Positions 9,087-19,020 of a DNA stretch of 25,265 nucleotides are shown here, piece by piece; position 1 is the first letter of the stretch; every line of letters begins with the position of its first letter. The notes under the pieces were generated by a model. That model saw nothing but the letters and a program-made list of their open reading frames with translations. It was not told where the DNA came from and ran no database searches. Location of the stretch: NCBI GenBank assembly GCA_002633005.1, contig NMRA01000097.1, positions 227,046 through 252,310 on the forward strand, in the 5' to 3' direction. The position numbers and the translations under genes are program-made. The stretch comes from Phoronis australis (taxonomy: Eukaryota; Phoronida; Phoronidae).

Positions 9087-12008
9087 TTTCTGAATCACGT
9101 GGTATCATAATGCTATTTATTTACCTTTGATAATAATAAGCACATTGCTATTATTTAAAAGGCAATAATTTCATTTGCAATCACTATTTGTGTTATTGAA
9201 TTTCACTAGGGGGTACGTACACTTCATTTTATCAGCCATTTGATACTTTTTCAACATAGCAGAATCTAGTCAGTATCCAAACTTTTGATTTGTTAAATAT
9301 TAAATAATTCGCTGTGTTGCATAGGCAAACAAATTTTGCATTTCTTTTTTTATTACAGAGGAGTATGAACTTTACTTTTTAACCTTTTCACAGTAGATGA
9401 TGGTTAGTAAAACAGCCTATATAAATTTCATAACTCTCGTCAACTCTCGAAAATGGACCTTGATTGTCAGCAGAATAAACTCATGTGAACATATGAAGTA
9501 CCGAACAAATCATACATGTACACTATCAAGAGCGAATTCTGGAACTTTAAATCTCGACATTCAACCAACATACATGTAAGAAGGTGTGCTCAGAGAAATT
9601 CTCAGTACAACGTTCAGGGTATTAATTCTTCAAGAACTTCATGCAATGGATTTCTACCTTCATCCTTTGGGCGTCTTCATAACGCAGCCATCTGTAAATG
9701 AGGCATCCATATGTGACTGGAAAACAGCCAAAGATATGGGCCTCTTTCACCAAGCTCATCTCATTTAAAACACTTTTTCTAGACAGTCGTCGGTTATCCT
9801 TTCTCTTTAGCCACTACTGTACACTTCACACCAGTTCTTTTTCAAGCTGCAATCATTTCGTCATTTTGCCTTTATGTAATGACCAAGACATAGAGTCGAC
9901 TTCATTAGAAGTGGGCCGTAGTCAGCTGTCCCCATAACACGCCGACTTAATGTATTTGAAGCAGACACCTACTGCCTTGTAATTTCACTTAATGCAGCTT
10001 CCCTCGCTATGTAACCCATGTGTCTGGAGGATATATTCCACACAAGAATGTGAACAACATAAATTGTGCATCCGTATATGGAGCAGCATACCAAACACAT
10101 CCACTCTGGACAGGATGAGTTCATTTTCCGAAACTGGCTCATTCGTATTACAGATAGATCACACATGCAGTGCTGTCTTGTTATGCACCTTACCATGTAG
10201 ATAAATAACTCTTCGTGTAAGCATTTTCATGAAGAAATGCCTTTTTAGAATTGCACGCTACAGTGGTCATATTTCCATGAATGCATGTATGTCATTTTAC
10301 TACTGTAGCGCTGCATGGAGTCAGTTTCAGGAAGCTAAATATTTTCACCACATATTAAATTACAATTTGCCATGAACGAGCCCACATCAACGCAAGCCTC
10401 GAAATGCGTCGTAAACCTCGCTCATTGACAACGAAATGTCAGGAATGAAACTAATTATTGTACTTTTAAATGCTAAAAGCAATTTTCCCAAACTCTCACT
10501 ACTTGACGTCAGTCAAAACTACTTTTGGAAGGCAAGACAAATAGGAGGGGGCGCATTTGCTCCAGTCTCATTTAAAATTAATGGCCAAGTAATTAAGTGC
10601 TTGAACGAAATTAAAATGTGAATTATTCATGACACGTATTTGTCATTTTACATTGAATTCAAGTAATGAACAAGCGATGCCCAGAAACGGAAGTCACTAT
10701 TGCGCGAAATGTTGAGCATCAATTCGCTCAGCGATAATCAGTCATACTGTATCCTCAGGCAATTGCAGAAATAGTATAGGTAGATCGTTGCGAGCAAGGT
10801 TATAAAATGTAAACAACAAGCCTGCCTCTCAAAGTATAAAATCACCTTTCGAAATTTTATCATTTTCATAATTTTTTGATTCCAGATATACATGCACACA
10901 GTACATATACATAGAACACAAAGGTAAACAGAGTCGATGTTAAATGATAAAAATCAATTCACTTCAATTGGTGTTACGCACGTCAAATTTAGACTTAACT
11001 CAGCTGCATGACTAAAATGAAAAGTAGTCTGAGTTCAACTACCTTCATCCGATTAGGCATGCCCTATAGGCAAAACAGTGGCTACTTGAATAAGTTGTCT
11101 TAACCTACTGGATTGTAGGTCGATCCAAGCTGAGCGTATTCAGAGGAAACGATAAATCCATGTAATTTTCGCAACAGTTGGATTATTCAAGTTACTAATA
11201 TTACGATAGAATTTTCAGCATCAAAATTCTATCACAATCGCACAGTCTTTCCAATCAATATTTTGCATGTGATGACAAAACGGAGACAAAATCACATCTT
11301 AACATTTTAAATTTACATGCGTATATACTACTTAGTTCACTTTCCCGATGTTAATCTTTAACTTTCTATGTTTTCCGCTCGAAATTATCGCTTCTTGCTT
11401 CAAAATATTGCCCTGGGGCAACATTAAAATCTGAAACTTGGTCTTACCTGTCACTTAGCAATATAGGTATAGGCACCGCTTAGAAAAGTGTGCAAATTAC
11501 CGCACTAACTACTTGTAGCATTCATGGATATATTCTCGAAGAATTTGCATTTGTGCTTAAATAAATGGGAAAAGCGTCAAAATGAAATGTAAATTTAAAT
11601 GTAAACCACCAATTTTTATAGATAACTAAAACATGTTCATAGATACATGTAACTAAAACATTTAAACATTTGAAAAAAAAAATCCAAGCATCCTCATTAC
11701 TATGCTGACGCGGAATGAAAATTTGATTGGAATATAGTTGTGCAAATCGCAGGTCTAACTTTTCATGGAACAGACCACAGCGAATATTGTTTTTTATTTT
11801 TTTTATTTTTCGATTACAATAAAATTCATGTAGTTTTCCTCTGTTTATATCTAAAACGTTGGGGTAAGTTTGGTAGGCACACCAGGGACCTCAGGTAATG
11901 TCTAAGGAGACATATTTTATGGAACTTCGCACCCCTTAAACTTCAAAGATTTTAGTCAAATTATTTGCATGTAAACATTCGTGCTTTTCATTAGATTGTA
12001 CTGAAACC
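9087..12008. other. Long stretch without a supported gene
   Basis: Contains one more copy of the CGTACACT word (9214) and a strong hairpin (11205-11233). A few 60-80 codon frames lie at 9397-9937 and 9969-10204, overlapping on both strands, without splice support. A 61-codon frame at 10436-10621 has a plausible centre (GGGAFAPVSFKING) but no family match that I recognise. Near 11452 on the minus strand a strong donor (GACAG|GTAAGA) could close a tiny exon of about 31 bases. I do not call it. Confidence 0.45.
11205..11233. repeat. Perfect 11-bp hairpin
   Basis: GATAGAATTTT (11205-11215) and its exact reverse complement (11223-11233) flank a 7-base loop, CAGCATC. Isolated in intergenic or intronic DNA, with no poly-T after it. 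It might be a transposon footprint, a small RNA precursor stem, or chance. Confidence 0.65.
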
Positions 12009-12115
12009 CCGTCCACAGCCTTACCCCTTGACTCCTTCGACTCACACCCCAATCGACCCTCAAACCCCTCGACCTACGACCCATGGTCAACCACCCCCTC
12101 GACCCAGGGCCTGAG
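12009..12115. repeat. C-rich degenerate repeat, arm 1 of an inverted pair
   Basis: Irregular iteration of a word like ACCCCTCGACC with variants (CCCTTGACTCC, CAATCGACCC, CCCCCTCGACCC). One strand is almost free of G. The reverse-complement style of the same word reappears at 12756-12835. Confidence 0.65.
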
Positions 12116-12266
12116 GCAATAGAGGTATCGGTGCGTCCATAATCTTGTTACGTCGCTGGGCGACTTTCCCATAAGAAATACATGTACCTACACGCGAGTC
12201 TGCTCTAGTAAAAGTCTGGTGATTGAAAACATAAAGTAGCGTGAGAACACTGATGGTCTTGAATAG

Positions 12267-12755
12267 CACAATGTGTGCGCGCCATCGTTCTCACAGAAAT
12301 AGTTCCAAGAAAGGATACCAACGGCACATTTCTAATAAACTTAGGGAGAAGGTACGTTAACGTAAATGTACATAACTTCACATTATATCATTTCTTTGCT
12401 TTACATTTTAGTCGTTTACAGTATACGCAATATAGCGTTAAAATACTTTTAGTTATCTGTTTGTTTTTCAGACTGTATTTACTGGTGAAAATACAGTTTT
12501 GTCGATTCCTTTCACCCTGAAATTTACTGACGAGCAGACAAGACGATTACACTCTGGTGGGAGAGAAATTTGTAACATTGATAGGTCTTTGATTTGGTTT
12601 GATTTGGTCGCGTTGCTTTTTTCTGTTTTAGCTTTCAAACTTGCCAAATGGACAGGGAAAAGCCAGCCGAGTTCACGGCCAAACTCATTGGTCCTACAAG
12701 TCAGCATTTGTTCTATGTTCAAATCGAGTCGAGCTTGTGTAGACTGGGTCAACAG
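12267..12755 (+). CDS. Weak candidate pair of exons, unknown protein
   Basis: 12267-12351 ends at a strong donor (GAGAAG|GTACGT). One frame (…TEIVPRKDTNGTFLINLG) leaves in phase 2. 12632-12755 follows a strong acceptor (TTTTTCTGTTTTAG), enters in phase 2, and reads …AEFTAKLIGPTSQHLFYVQ… to a GT at 12756. A competing reading uses the strong acceptor at 12473 (TGTTTGTTTTTCAG), whose phase-0 frame contains IPFTLKFTDEQTRRLHSGG and then a hydrophobic run, LIWFDLVALLFSVLAF, that could be a membrane segment. The two readings are mutually exclusive. The block is bracketed by an inverted G/C-rich repeat, so it could equally be the inside of a mobile element. No family recognised. Confidence 0.25.
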
Positions 12756-12835
12756 GTTTCTGGGTCGTGGGTAAAGGAGTGTGTGGGTAAAGAGGATCGA
12801 GGGGTGTGGGAGTCGATGGGTTTTTGGAACAATCC
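12756..12835. repeat. G-rich degenerate repeat, arm 2 of an inverted pair
   Basis: GTGGGTAAAGGAGTG, GGATCGAGGGGTGTG and GAGTCGATGGG repeat the complement of the words at 12009-12115. The two arms enclose about 640 bases. The reading frame that crosses this block is repeat-encoded. Confidence 0.6.
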
Positions 12836-12839
12836 CTTT

Positions 12840-15114
12840 CCATTTGTATTTGGACTTTTCCTCGACCGTTGGTCTTCAATGGTGAAGTATCCATGTGAAC
12901 AGTGCAGGTGAAAATTATTCAGATGAAAGGATCCGGACTTTCCATTCATTACGGCTGGGGACAACCGGAATTTGAAATGGGTTCTCTCACGACCAAGAAT
13001 GAGAGGGAATTGACAGAATGTTTAAAATATGGGCACGACATTCTTTAATTAGAGTTTTAAAACCATAAACGTCGTTACGTGTCATTTTGGCTGCTAATAT
13101 ACCTTGTCATAGTGACTGAAAACGATGATTTTGTCATGATTTGCGCTTGTACATGTACACACATTTATGCAATCATAGGATCAGGGACTCACTCATTATC
13201 CTTTGGACGAGAAGAGTTGACGTATCCCAAATTCAATTGCAAGGCTGTTTGAGTGTTTAAGTGCATCACTTCCACAGGAAACTATTTTCTATCCCGTTTC
13301 GCGAACAATGGACACGTACCGTTACTATTAAAACATGTTGATCTGAATACAAAAGAAAGTGTGATTATTGCGGCACCATATTGAAACACCTCGAGGGTAA
13401 AGATCGTGAACTTGTGTGATCCCTTTTGAGTGAAAAACGCAGCTCCTTTTTACGCAGAGCATCACGTAAACAGATTTATGTTGTGAGACAAATTACAGGA
13501 AAGTTGGGTGATAGTTTTAAGAACGCCTAAAACTTTGGTTGCAGTAACTTTAGCAAAAACGATATAAAATAATCTTTTTCTCTGATCAAGAATTGAGTGC
13601 TAGTCAAGATGTCGTGAAAATCCATTCAACTTAAAGAGACTAATACATTTTAAAGGCGTTTTTGTTTGGCGCTGGATATTTTAAATAATACAAGGTATTT
13701 TGAACTGTTTCAGTTCTTAAATATCAAAGAAAGTTATTGAAAATGACATTTTTCAAATGGAAAGTTTGGCGCTGTGATCAACAACTGGCACAGTGCAAGC
13801 TCTGTGTGTGTTTGCTTGGCTGAATAATTTTTGTATTGGCGTTATTACTGGGTTTTTGAATGCCAAATTATCCTGTTTCGTTATGCAGCGTGACGTCATA
13901 CATATTTATACACAGAAGCAGGCCTTAGTAGATGTTTAAAACTGAATATGCGACCGCAAATTCCACCCAGGCCACGAAACAATTCATCGAAAGCAGTCCA
14001 CGAGTCCTCTGTTGAACCACAATAAATTCTTGTTGCTCGTCCCTCACCAATTACCGTAGAACAATTTCAATTACTGTAACTTAACTTAGGCTCCTACAAA
14101 ATGTCTAAATTTGGCTGACTTAGGAATATCAAAAGTTTAACGTAAATACACTGTAACACCTTCTCATTTGAAATGAGCTTTTCTCAAATAAATGAGCTTC
14201 GAAACATTACAATTGCTAAGGTGAGATATTTGAATTTATACTAAACAAAACTGTTCTATTTGCATCTAGACTACACAAATGAAATGATATGAAATTGGGT
14301 AGAATGTGATCGTGTTATCATTTTTATCAAAAATATACTGTGTCGATTAATGTTGATTTCATAGAAAGGATAGTTCGTTGTTGCTGGTGGTCAGGTTCAA
14401 AAAGTTGCAGTTGCTCGCCAGAAGGGGCCTTGCTTTGCGCCGTGGATGACCTCAAGGGTTTTAAAAATGTTAAGTGCTCTTCAAACTCGCAAACTTATGC
14501 GGTTTTGTGAGGTCCTTGTTGTCCGGCGACATTTCCTAATGATATAAATGAGAATATATAATGATATAAATGAGAATGAATTTGGGGCACATATTCAGTC
14601 CTTCGTTTAGCAGTGCTTTGCAAAAGGGCCCCTAGTTATTTGAAGCAGGAGAATACAACGTAGAGTTCATTTTCTATTGGTATTGAACCAAAGTACGTGG
14701 TACTAAACCTAAAATATTGCATGCAAATGCAACCTATGTTTTCACAGGTCAACAAATGGGTAGAATATTTGGGCACATTAGTTTAGACTATTTCATCTAG
14801 CTTGGCATACATCTCACAAGATTAAAAGATTATTCTTTCTACGCATTTCAATCACTAATAACGCTATACAATGCAGCGACATTTTATGCGACATTCGCAG
14901 TGCGTAAAAATGCCTCGTACTTTGTATACTGAGTCGAATCAGTTCGGAGCAAATCGCAATGTTCTCTTTCAAACGACAACATCTTACAATTGTGTTAGAA
15001 AGCATGTAAACTCGCGGTTAGTTGTAAGGGACTATTGTATACACTGTACTTAATCTTATAAGCAAAAGGCGGTATTGCAAACAGGGTTTGCCGTGTTACA
15101 ACCTGTCGCATTCC
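12840..15114. other. Long stretch without a supported gene
   Basis: Ordinary AT-rich sequence. Small items are a palindrome CTCATTTGAAATGAG at 14163-14177, followed by a direct repeat of AAATGAGCTT, and a 19-bp duplication at 14537-14577. Frames of about 60 codons at 14814-15053 overlap on both strands and lack splice support. Confidence 0.5.
14537..14577. repeat. Perfect 19-bp direct repeat
   Basis: TAATGATATAAATGAGAAT occurs at 14537-14555 and 14559-14577, separated by three bases. A recent small tandem duplication. Confidence 0.85.
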
Positions 15115-15621
15115 TCAAATAACGACAGTCTGCTCAACACGGCAACCTACATGCTTCCACCATCTGGTTCTAACCTGATTTGAAGTGAAGTTGTGAATTC
15201 GTATAATGGTCCCAAGATTTTCTCCTTCTTTTACTGAGTTTCCATGCCACTCCATATCGTGATGACGTTCCTGAGACAAATAACATACTCTTGTATCGTC
15301 TTCGTAATAAGCCGAGGTGCAAACTGCATTTCTGTTGCAGTAGAGCGCGCACTCCATTTCACTTCTTGTGCCAATGTGTTGCGCGAAGTAGGACCGTGAA
15401 GACAACCCAGTTGTACTTGTAACAGAACAAGTAAATCCCAGTGAAATGGTGGAGCACGTTTGAATTTTTTCTGAAAATAGAGTGTCTGACTGACACAACT
15501 TAACTAGACTTAAAAAAACCGCTGTCCAAACGGACAAAAACATGCCCCTTGTCGTTATCATCAGTAACACTGCCCACTGATCACCAAGTGAAGTTTGCCG
15601 GTCTATGTTATCAGAAATCAA
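15115..15621 (-). CDS. Secreted protein with PAN/apple-like domain (exon or short gene)
   Basis: The frame is open for 168 codons on the minus strand, the most convincing coding block here. Met27 (codon at 15541-15543) starts a typical signal peptide, a hydrophobic run MFLSVWTAVFLSLV followed by a CQS-like cleavage region; Met1 and Met21 are also possible starts. The mature part has Cys56 and Cys65, then a PAN/apple core: Cys91, Cys95 and Cys101 (MECALYCNRNAVCTSAYY) and Cys113 (RVCYLS). This is the helix-plus-strand pattern of PAN_1 domains, which bind proteins or sugars outside the cell. A plausible donor (AATCAG|GTTAGA) at 15175/15174 would end the exon after Gln149 in phase 0; otherwise the frame stops at 15115. 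An acceptor (CTGATAACATAG) near 15612 suggests a spliced 5' UTR. No partner exon is proven. Confidence 0.72.
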   Translation of the reverse strand: MISDNIDRQTSLGDQWAVLLMITTRGMFLSVWTAVFLSLVKLCQSDTLFSEKIQTCSTISLGFTCSVTSTTGLSSRSYFAQHIGTRSEMECALYCNRNAVCTSAYYEDDTRVCYLSQERHHDMEWHGNSVKEGENLGTIIRIHNFTSNQVRTRWWKHVGCRVEQTVVI

Positions 15622-15791
15622 TCGATCTCAATTCTGTTTCAATTTTAATGAAAACGATCTGTTACATTAAACAAACGGCATACCCAGTGCTCCATTTCTA
15701 AAAGTAGTACAATCCTGTTAATGGAAAACAGCGTAATTAGCGTTTCAATAATGCGCGAGTGATTTTGAGCAGCCGTCTTCGACATAGTACT

Positions 15792-15826
15792 CGTGAGTTT
15801 GATAACGTGATAATCACGCACTCACG
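15792..15826. repeat. Nested inverted repeat upstream of the PAN/apple exon
   Basis: CGTGAGT (15792-15798) pairs with ACTCACG (15820-15826). Inside lies CGTGATAATCACG, itself a near-perfect palindrome. It sits about 170 bases upstream of the ATG at 15621 on that gene's strand, so it could be a protein-binding site in the promoter or 5' region. No factor is assigned. Confidence 0.5.
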
Positions 15827-15829
15827 TAA

Positions 15830-16294
15830 AGTTTAACATCGTGCAATATAGGGCCCGTGCTATCCATACATGTACCTTGGAATAAATACATATAGAAACG
15901 CCGCACACTTCACCCCTTTATGAATTTCAAGCAAAGCCTCCAAGCCTATGTTCCAGTGCAACCAACGTATACCCCAAGACAAAAACGTCAACTGAATTGC
16001 TGTTAACGTTTTCGATCGTTTTATCTGAATTAGGTGGGAATTATATGCATGTTAACTATGTTGGATTTTGGCCAAATTAACTCAGCACGATTTTTTCAGT
16101 ATTGTGCATTTACAAAATATACAATGAAAATCATTCCCAAGGAAAATGTGCGACCACCACAACACTAGTCACAACTAAACAGCTTAACGAAATCTCACAT
16201 CTGAAGCAGTTAAAGGAAAATATCGCCTGGTTTAATTAGGCTTGTTTACCGTCTTAATTGGTCTATTTCCAAATCACAACGTTTACGGTCGATC
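15830..16294. other. Short stretch without supported features
   Basis: AT-rich, no exon seen. On the transcript strand of the PAN/apple exon this is its 5' flank or first intron. Confidence 0.45.
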
Positions 16295-16298
16295 TTAC

Positions 16299-16642
16299 CT
16301 CGCCGAGAAATGTCGCGTTAACCTGTGAGGAAGATGATAAATGACGCAGGACGTCAGTGGTCCTTCTGTAGAATTAGTGCCGCTATGGTGTGGTGTATCG
16401 TTGCCGCATATGCAGACTATGAAGCTGCGAGGAAAGCCGGTATATCGTTTTCTTCGATGTGGTCGAGAGCTAATAATGCTTCGGAAGTGGCTCCCGATAG
16501 GGGAGAATGAAAGCAACGCCGTTAATACCAAGTATGAGGCCGTGAAACTTCTCCTTGTCTGCCAGTGGCCTGCATTACGTCGGATCGGTTGCTCATCAGT
16601 TTTTGATAAGAGAGAATTGTAGTTGGCCATAAAAACATAAGC
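16299..16642 (-). CDS. Candidate exon in a GC-richer block, strand uncertain
   Basis: On the minus strand the block is bounded by a fair acceptor (GTTCTCATGCCTAG) and a very good donor (GGCGAG|GTAAGA), entering in phase 1 and leaving in phase 2. One frame stays open throughout and includes a hydrophobic stretch, SYLVLTALLSFSPIGS. However, a second minus frame contains a protein-like run, ALLALDHIEENDIPAFLAAS, ended by a stop, and the plus strand has an ATG frame (16334-16510) reading AAMVWCIVAAYADYEAARKA. The higher GC content lengthens all frames, so the splice sites are the only discriminating evidence. No domain recognised. It may be a 5' UTR exon or a decayed gene. Confidence 0.35.
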
Positions 16643-16770
16643 AATTGCAGTTAATCCTAGGCATGAGAACACAATGTTTCATACAACCTACTTGGTGGGT
16701 GACTTTGTTCTAGAGGATTCCGTTTGGTCATCTGGGTGTAGGATGTTTTCGCCTTTTCTTTTTCTCAGCC

Positions 16771-16932
16771 CTAAAAGAACGTCGTAAGCACACCACTGTT
16801 TAGATGCGGTTGAAAACCAGGATGGTCCTTGAGACACATCTGCGCTTCTCCAAGAAGACGTTTCATGGGCAGAATTTTGTCGCAGCAAACGTAAGCGTCA
16901 CTAGTTTCCGTTATCGCTGTCACTGACTCCAT
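16771..16932 (-). CDS. Fragment like the P2X7-type C-terminal cytoplasmic domain
   Basis: A 53-codon minus-strand frame begins with ATG at 16930-16932 and stops at 16771. The central part reads YVCCDKILPMKRLL, then CLKDHPGFQPHLNSGVL. The paired CC, a charged helix, and C-[IL]-x-x-HPGF-x-x-x-x-L-x-x-x-VL follow the layout of the P2X7 intracellular domain found in many stand-alone invertebrate proteins, which binds zinc through Cys residues. The expected downstream part (an AYR-type motif and further Cys) is not visible in frame; two stops follow within six codons. A different frame continues to a strong donor at 16691 (ACCAAG|GTAGGT). So this is either an exon with an unseen splice or a decayed copy. 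The family call is from pattern memory and needs a profile search. Confidence 0.35.
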   Translation of the reverse strand: MESVTAITETSDAYVCCDKILPMKRLLGEAQMCLKDHPGFQPHLNSGVLTTFF

Positions 16933-17017
16933 GACCTACATTCAAACGGTTTTCGGATCTTTCCAGGTGTTCCGTTAACTGTGCACCTTCACAGAGCCTC
17001 TATTATTTCTCGATCAG

Positions 17018-17266
17018 TGTATCCTTGTGAAACTTAACGATCGACCGGTGAAGTCTTTGTCAGATAAGGGAGCGGGACAATGTCAACGAGCCAATCCAGG
17101 TATGCAGCAAGGACATGTGTTGTCGAAAATCATGATTCTATTTTTGGAGTGCAAGGATTCCCAGACACTCTTCTTCAAAGAATATACGAAAGACAAAACT
17201 GCGCGGCTACCAAAATTCGATCAGCCGGACGTTAATATTTATTTGTGCAATGGATTGTGGAAATGA
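17018..17266 (+). CDS. Candidate exon overlapping a dispersed repeat
   Basis: A good acceptor (TATTATTTCTCGATCAG) precedes a phase-0 frame. It either exits at CCAG|GTATGC (17099, phase 1) or reads on to TGA at 17266 as a terminal exon, through KEYTKDKTARLPKFDQPDVN. The frame looks protein-like, but 17068-17101 is a copy of a 34-nt dispersed repeat, which weakens the case for host coding sequence. No family recognised. Confidence 0.3.
   Translation, partial: CILVKLNDRPVKSLSDKGAGQCQRANPGMQQGHVLSKIMILFLECKDSQTLFFKEYTKDKTARLPKFDQPDVNIYLCNGLWK
17068..17101 (+). repeat. 34-nt dispersed repeat, copy 1
   Basis: Matches 22018-22051 in reverse complement at 32 of 34 positions, with a 19-base identical core TCAACGAGCCAATCCAGGT. 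Similarity ends abruptly on both sides. Confidence 0.8.
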
Positions 17267-17754
17267 AACTGCAGAAAACGAGATCTTTAATGTTAACTAT
17301 GAAATAGTCACAGAAAGTGCCAAAAGGCACATATAAAGAAATATAAAAATATACACAAATTCATGAATAAAATGAGAAAATTACAATGATATGGTAATGA
17401 ATATCAATTGAAATAAATAATTTTCATTCACAATAAATAATTTCAAATGTATACAATTTATCTACATGTACTCACTCGAAGGGTTTACTCACACGGACTC
17501 ACAAAGAGATTTGATATTAAAAAGGAATTTTGATTTTCATTTAGGTCGACCTCCAATTTACATCCACTTAGAAAAATTGAGGAAGATCTGAATATTTTTT
17601 GTAAACATTGTCAGATTTTTTGAGTGTCTAGAAAAGTGGGGCCCTCTGCTCCCAACATACCGCACAGGCAAGCAAACAGTATATGAGCATTTGTCGGAGT
17701 GTCTCCACAGAAAAAGAGTGGGTGAAACATGGGGTAATTTCCATGGCTTTGTAG

Positions 17755-17865
17755 AAAATTACGAGGCAGCACCAACCCAGTAAAATATCTTGAAGTGGAC
17801 ATGTCAGTCAACTACACGGCTGCCAAAGAGCACTTGGAAATTTGGCCTATAAGAACTCCGCGAAG
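17755..17865 (+). CDS. Phase 2-2 exon of a probable secreted or lectin-like protein
   Basis: 111 nt after the acceptor TTCCATGGCTTTGTAG, ending at a strong donor (CGCGAAG|GTGAGT). It enters and leaves in phase 2 and encodes 36 full codons, including NPVKYLEVDMSVNYTAAKEH and EIWPIRTPR. The next exon that fits in phase on this strand is 20225-20372. A competing frame from an acceptor at 17614 (ACATTGTCAG) runs 55 codons to a stop at 17783 and also looks coding (YRTGKQTVYEHLSECLHRKR). The two overlap in different frames, so either two terminal variants exist or a frameshift separates parts of one old exon. A minus-strand frame over the same span has no splice support. Confidence 0.5.
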
Positions 17866-18176
17866 GTGAGTTGGAATACATGCAATTATTCTTTCGTAGT
17901 GTTAAAACTCAATCAAAGATTTCGTCACAACTAGACATTTGTAGTTAATAACACTATGCACTTAGCTCAGTACTCAAAGTCAGTATTCACTTTCTCCCCA
18001 GATCAGATTCAGAAAGTTATAATGTCCATTTGTGTGTGTCTATTAATTTTGGTGTACTTTGATTTTGTTTTGTTGGTACCAATAACTGTGCACACTATTT
18101 TGTTACATTGGGGTTTCTTACATTGCTACTGTATTTTTGGGTTTATAAGTATCAATAATTTTGTGATGATTTGTGT

Positions 18177-19020
18177 CAGTGGCGGATCTAGGATATCACA
18201 AGGGGGGGCCCAACTTTTTGTCCGGCTGTAAGCATTTGCGCAAACTGAACCACGTTTGTACATGTATATGCGCATAGCACCGAAGTGGGTGCCAAACCCC
18301 CCTCTCCCGCCAAAGAAATCTTTCTGTTTTTACCTCTAAAAATCAAGCATTTTCCTTGATTCCTGAAGACAAAAGAGGCAAAAAAAACAGAGAACGTGTC
18401 AAACAGAAAAAACTGCAAGAACCTAAGACTTGAACTCACGACCTAGCGGATAGAGCGCGCCTGAATTACCAGTACACCACCACATCTTAGCTATTAATCG
18501 CTATCTAAGAGCCCTACTTATTTATGGTCCACAGCGTTTGCGCGCGAAACCTACTTCTTTTTTGTAATGCTTATTACACGTTTTATAGTTTGTGCCATCA
18601 ATTCTTAACAAATGTGTCGTATTTAAAATAGTCTTCAAATGCCCAAAAGACCAAATCCGTTACTCGTGTTGGCAATGATGACGGGGTTGCTTTGGAAATC
18701 GTCTTAAGATAAGGTTTGACAAAGAGAGTATTGCGAGTTCCTGAGTGATTCACTAAGGCTTCGATTAAAATTGACATCTTACCAGCAGCTTCTGTTTTTC
18801 ATCGTCAGTCAGGTTCCATTTTCTTTAAAAAATGAATTAAATTTTCTTCATTGCACAGTGGAGCAGACGACGGAAACGGAGTCGCAGTGTGCAGCACCAC
18901 TGCTGGTCGCCTGGGATATCGCGGGAGAGCCTATACTTAGCCATAGTTCCGTTGCGAATGCCCCGTGTTCCGATTTTGACGCTTGAAATTGAATTTGAGC
19001 CCCCCCCCCGCCCCCCACCC
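18177..19020 (+). mobile_element. DNA-transposon-like element with G-rich ends
   Basis: Starts with CAGTGGCGGATCTAGGATA, then a G-run (GGGGGGGCCCAAC). The identical 19 bases plus a G-run open a second element at 24942. Such CAGTGGCGGATC-plus-G-run starts are, as far as I know, common transposon ends in invertebrate genomes. The proposed right end is the C-run at 19000-19019 (GAGCCCCCCCCC…), which is the mirror of the left G-run, but the matching GATCCGCCACTG is missing. The right boundary is therefore a guess, and the insertion may be truncated or composite. Inside lie a tRNA-like sequence and a GC-richer block (18860-18990) with open frames on both strands, none recognisable as a transposase. 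Confidence 0.45.
18417..18488 (-). repeat. tRNA-derived sequence (SINE head or tRNA pseudogene)
   Basis: Minus strand shows an A-box-like TGGTGTACTGG (18469-18479) and a B-box-like GAGTTCAAGTC (18427-18437) about 31 bases apart, with GCGCGCTC and a TAGGTCGTGAG lead-in as in tRNAs and tRNA-derived SINEs. The T-stem is not fully paired and the acceptor ends do not match, so it is not a working tRNA gene. Confidence 0.55.

Noticed and set aside
9398-9490. Minus-strand frame with ESYEIYIGCFTNHHLL, like a WSC/PAN start
   Set aside because: Thirty codons between stops with no usable donor.
12648-12911. 87-codon plus frame continuing past 12755
   Set aside because: The second half is encoded by the G-rich repeat arm.
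13345-13421. Frame with KRKCDYCGTILKHLEGKDRE, zinc-ribbon-like
   Set aside because: Only 25 codons between stops with one C-x2-C, a poor acceptor and no partner exon.
18598-18777. 59-codon minus-strand frame and adjacent donor (CTGCTG|GTAAGA)
   Set aside because: Lies inside the transposon-like element; the donor and the open frame are in different phases and no homology is recognised.
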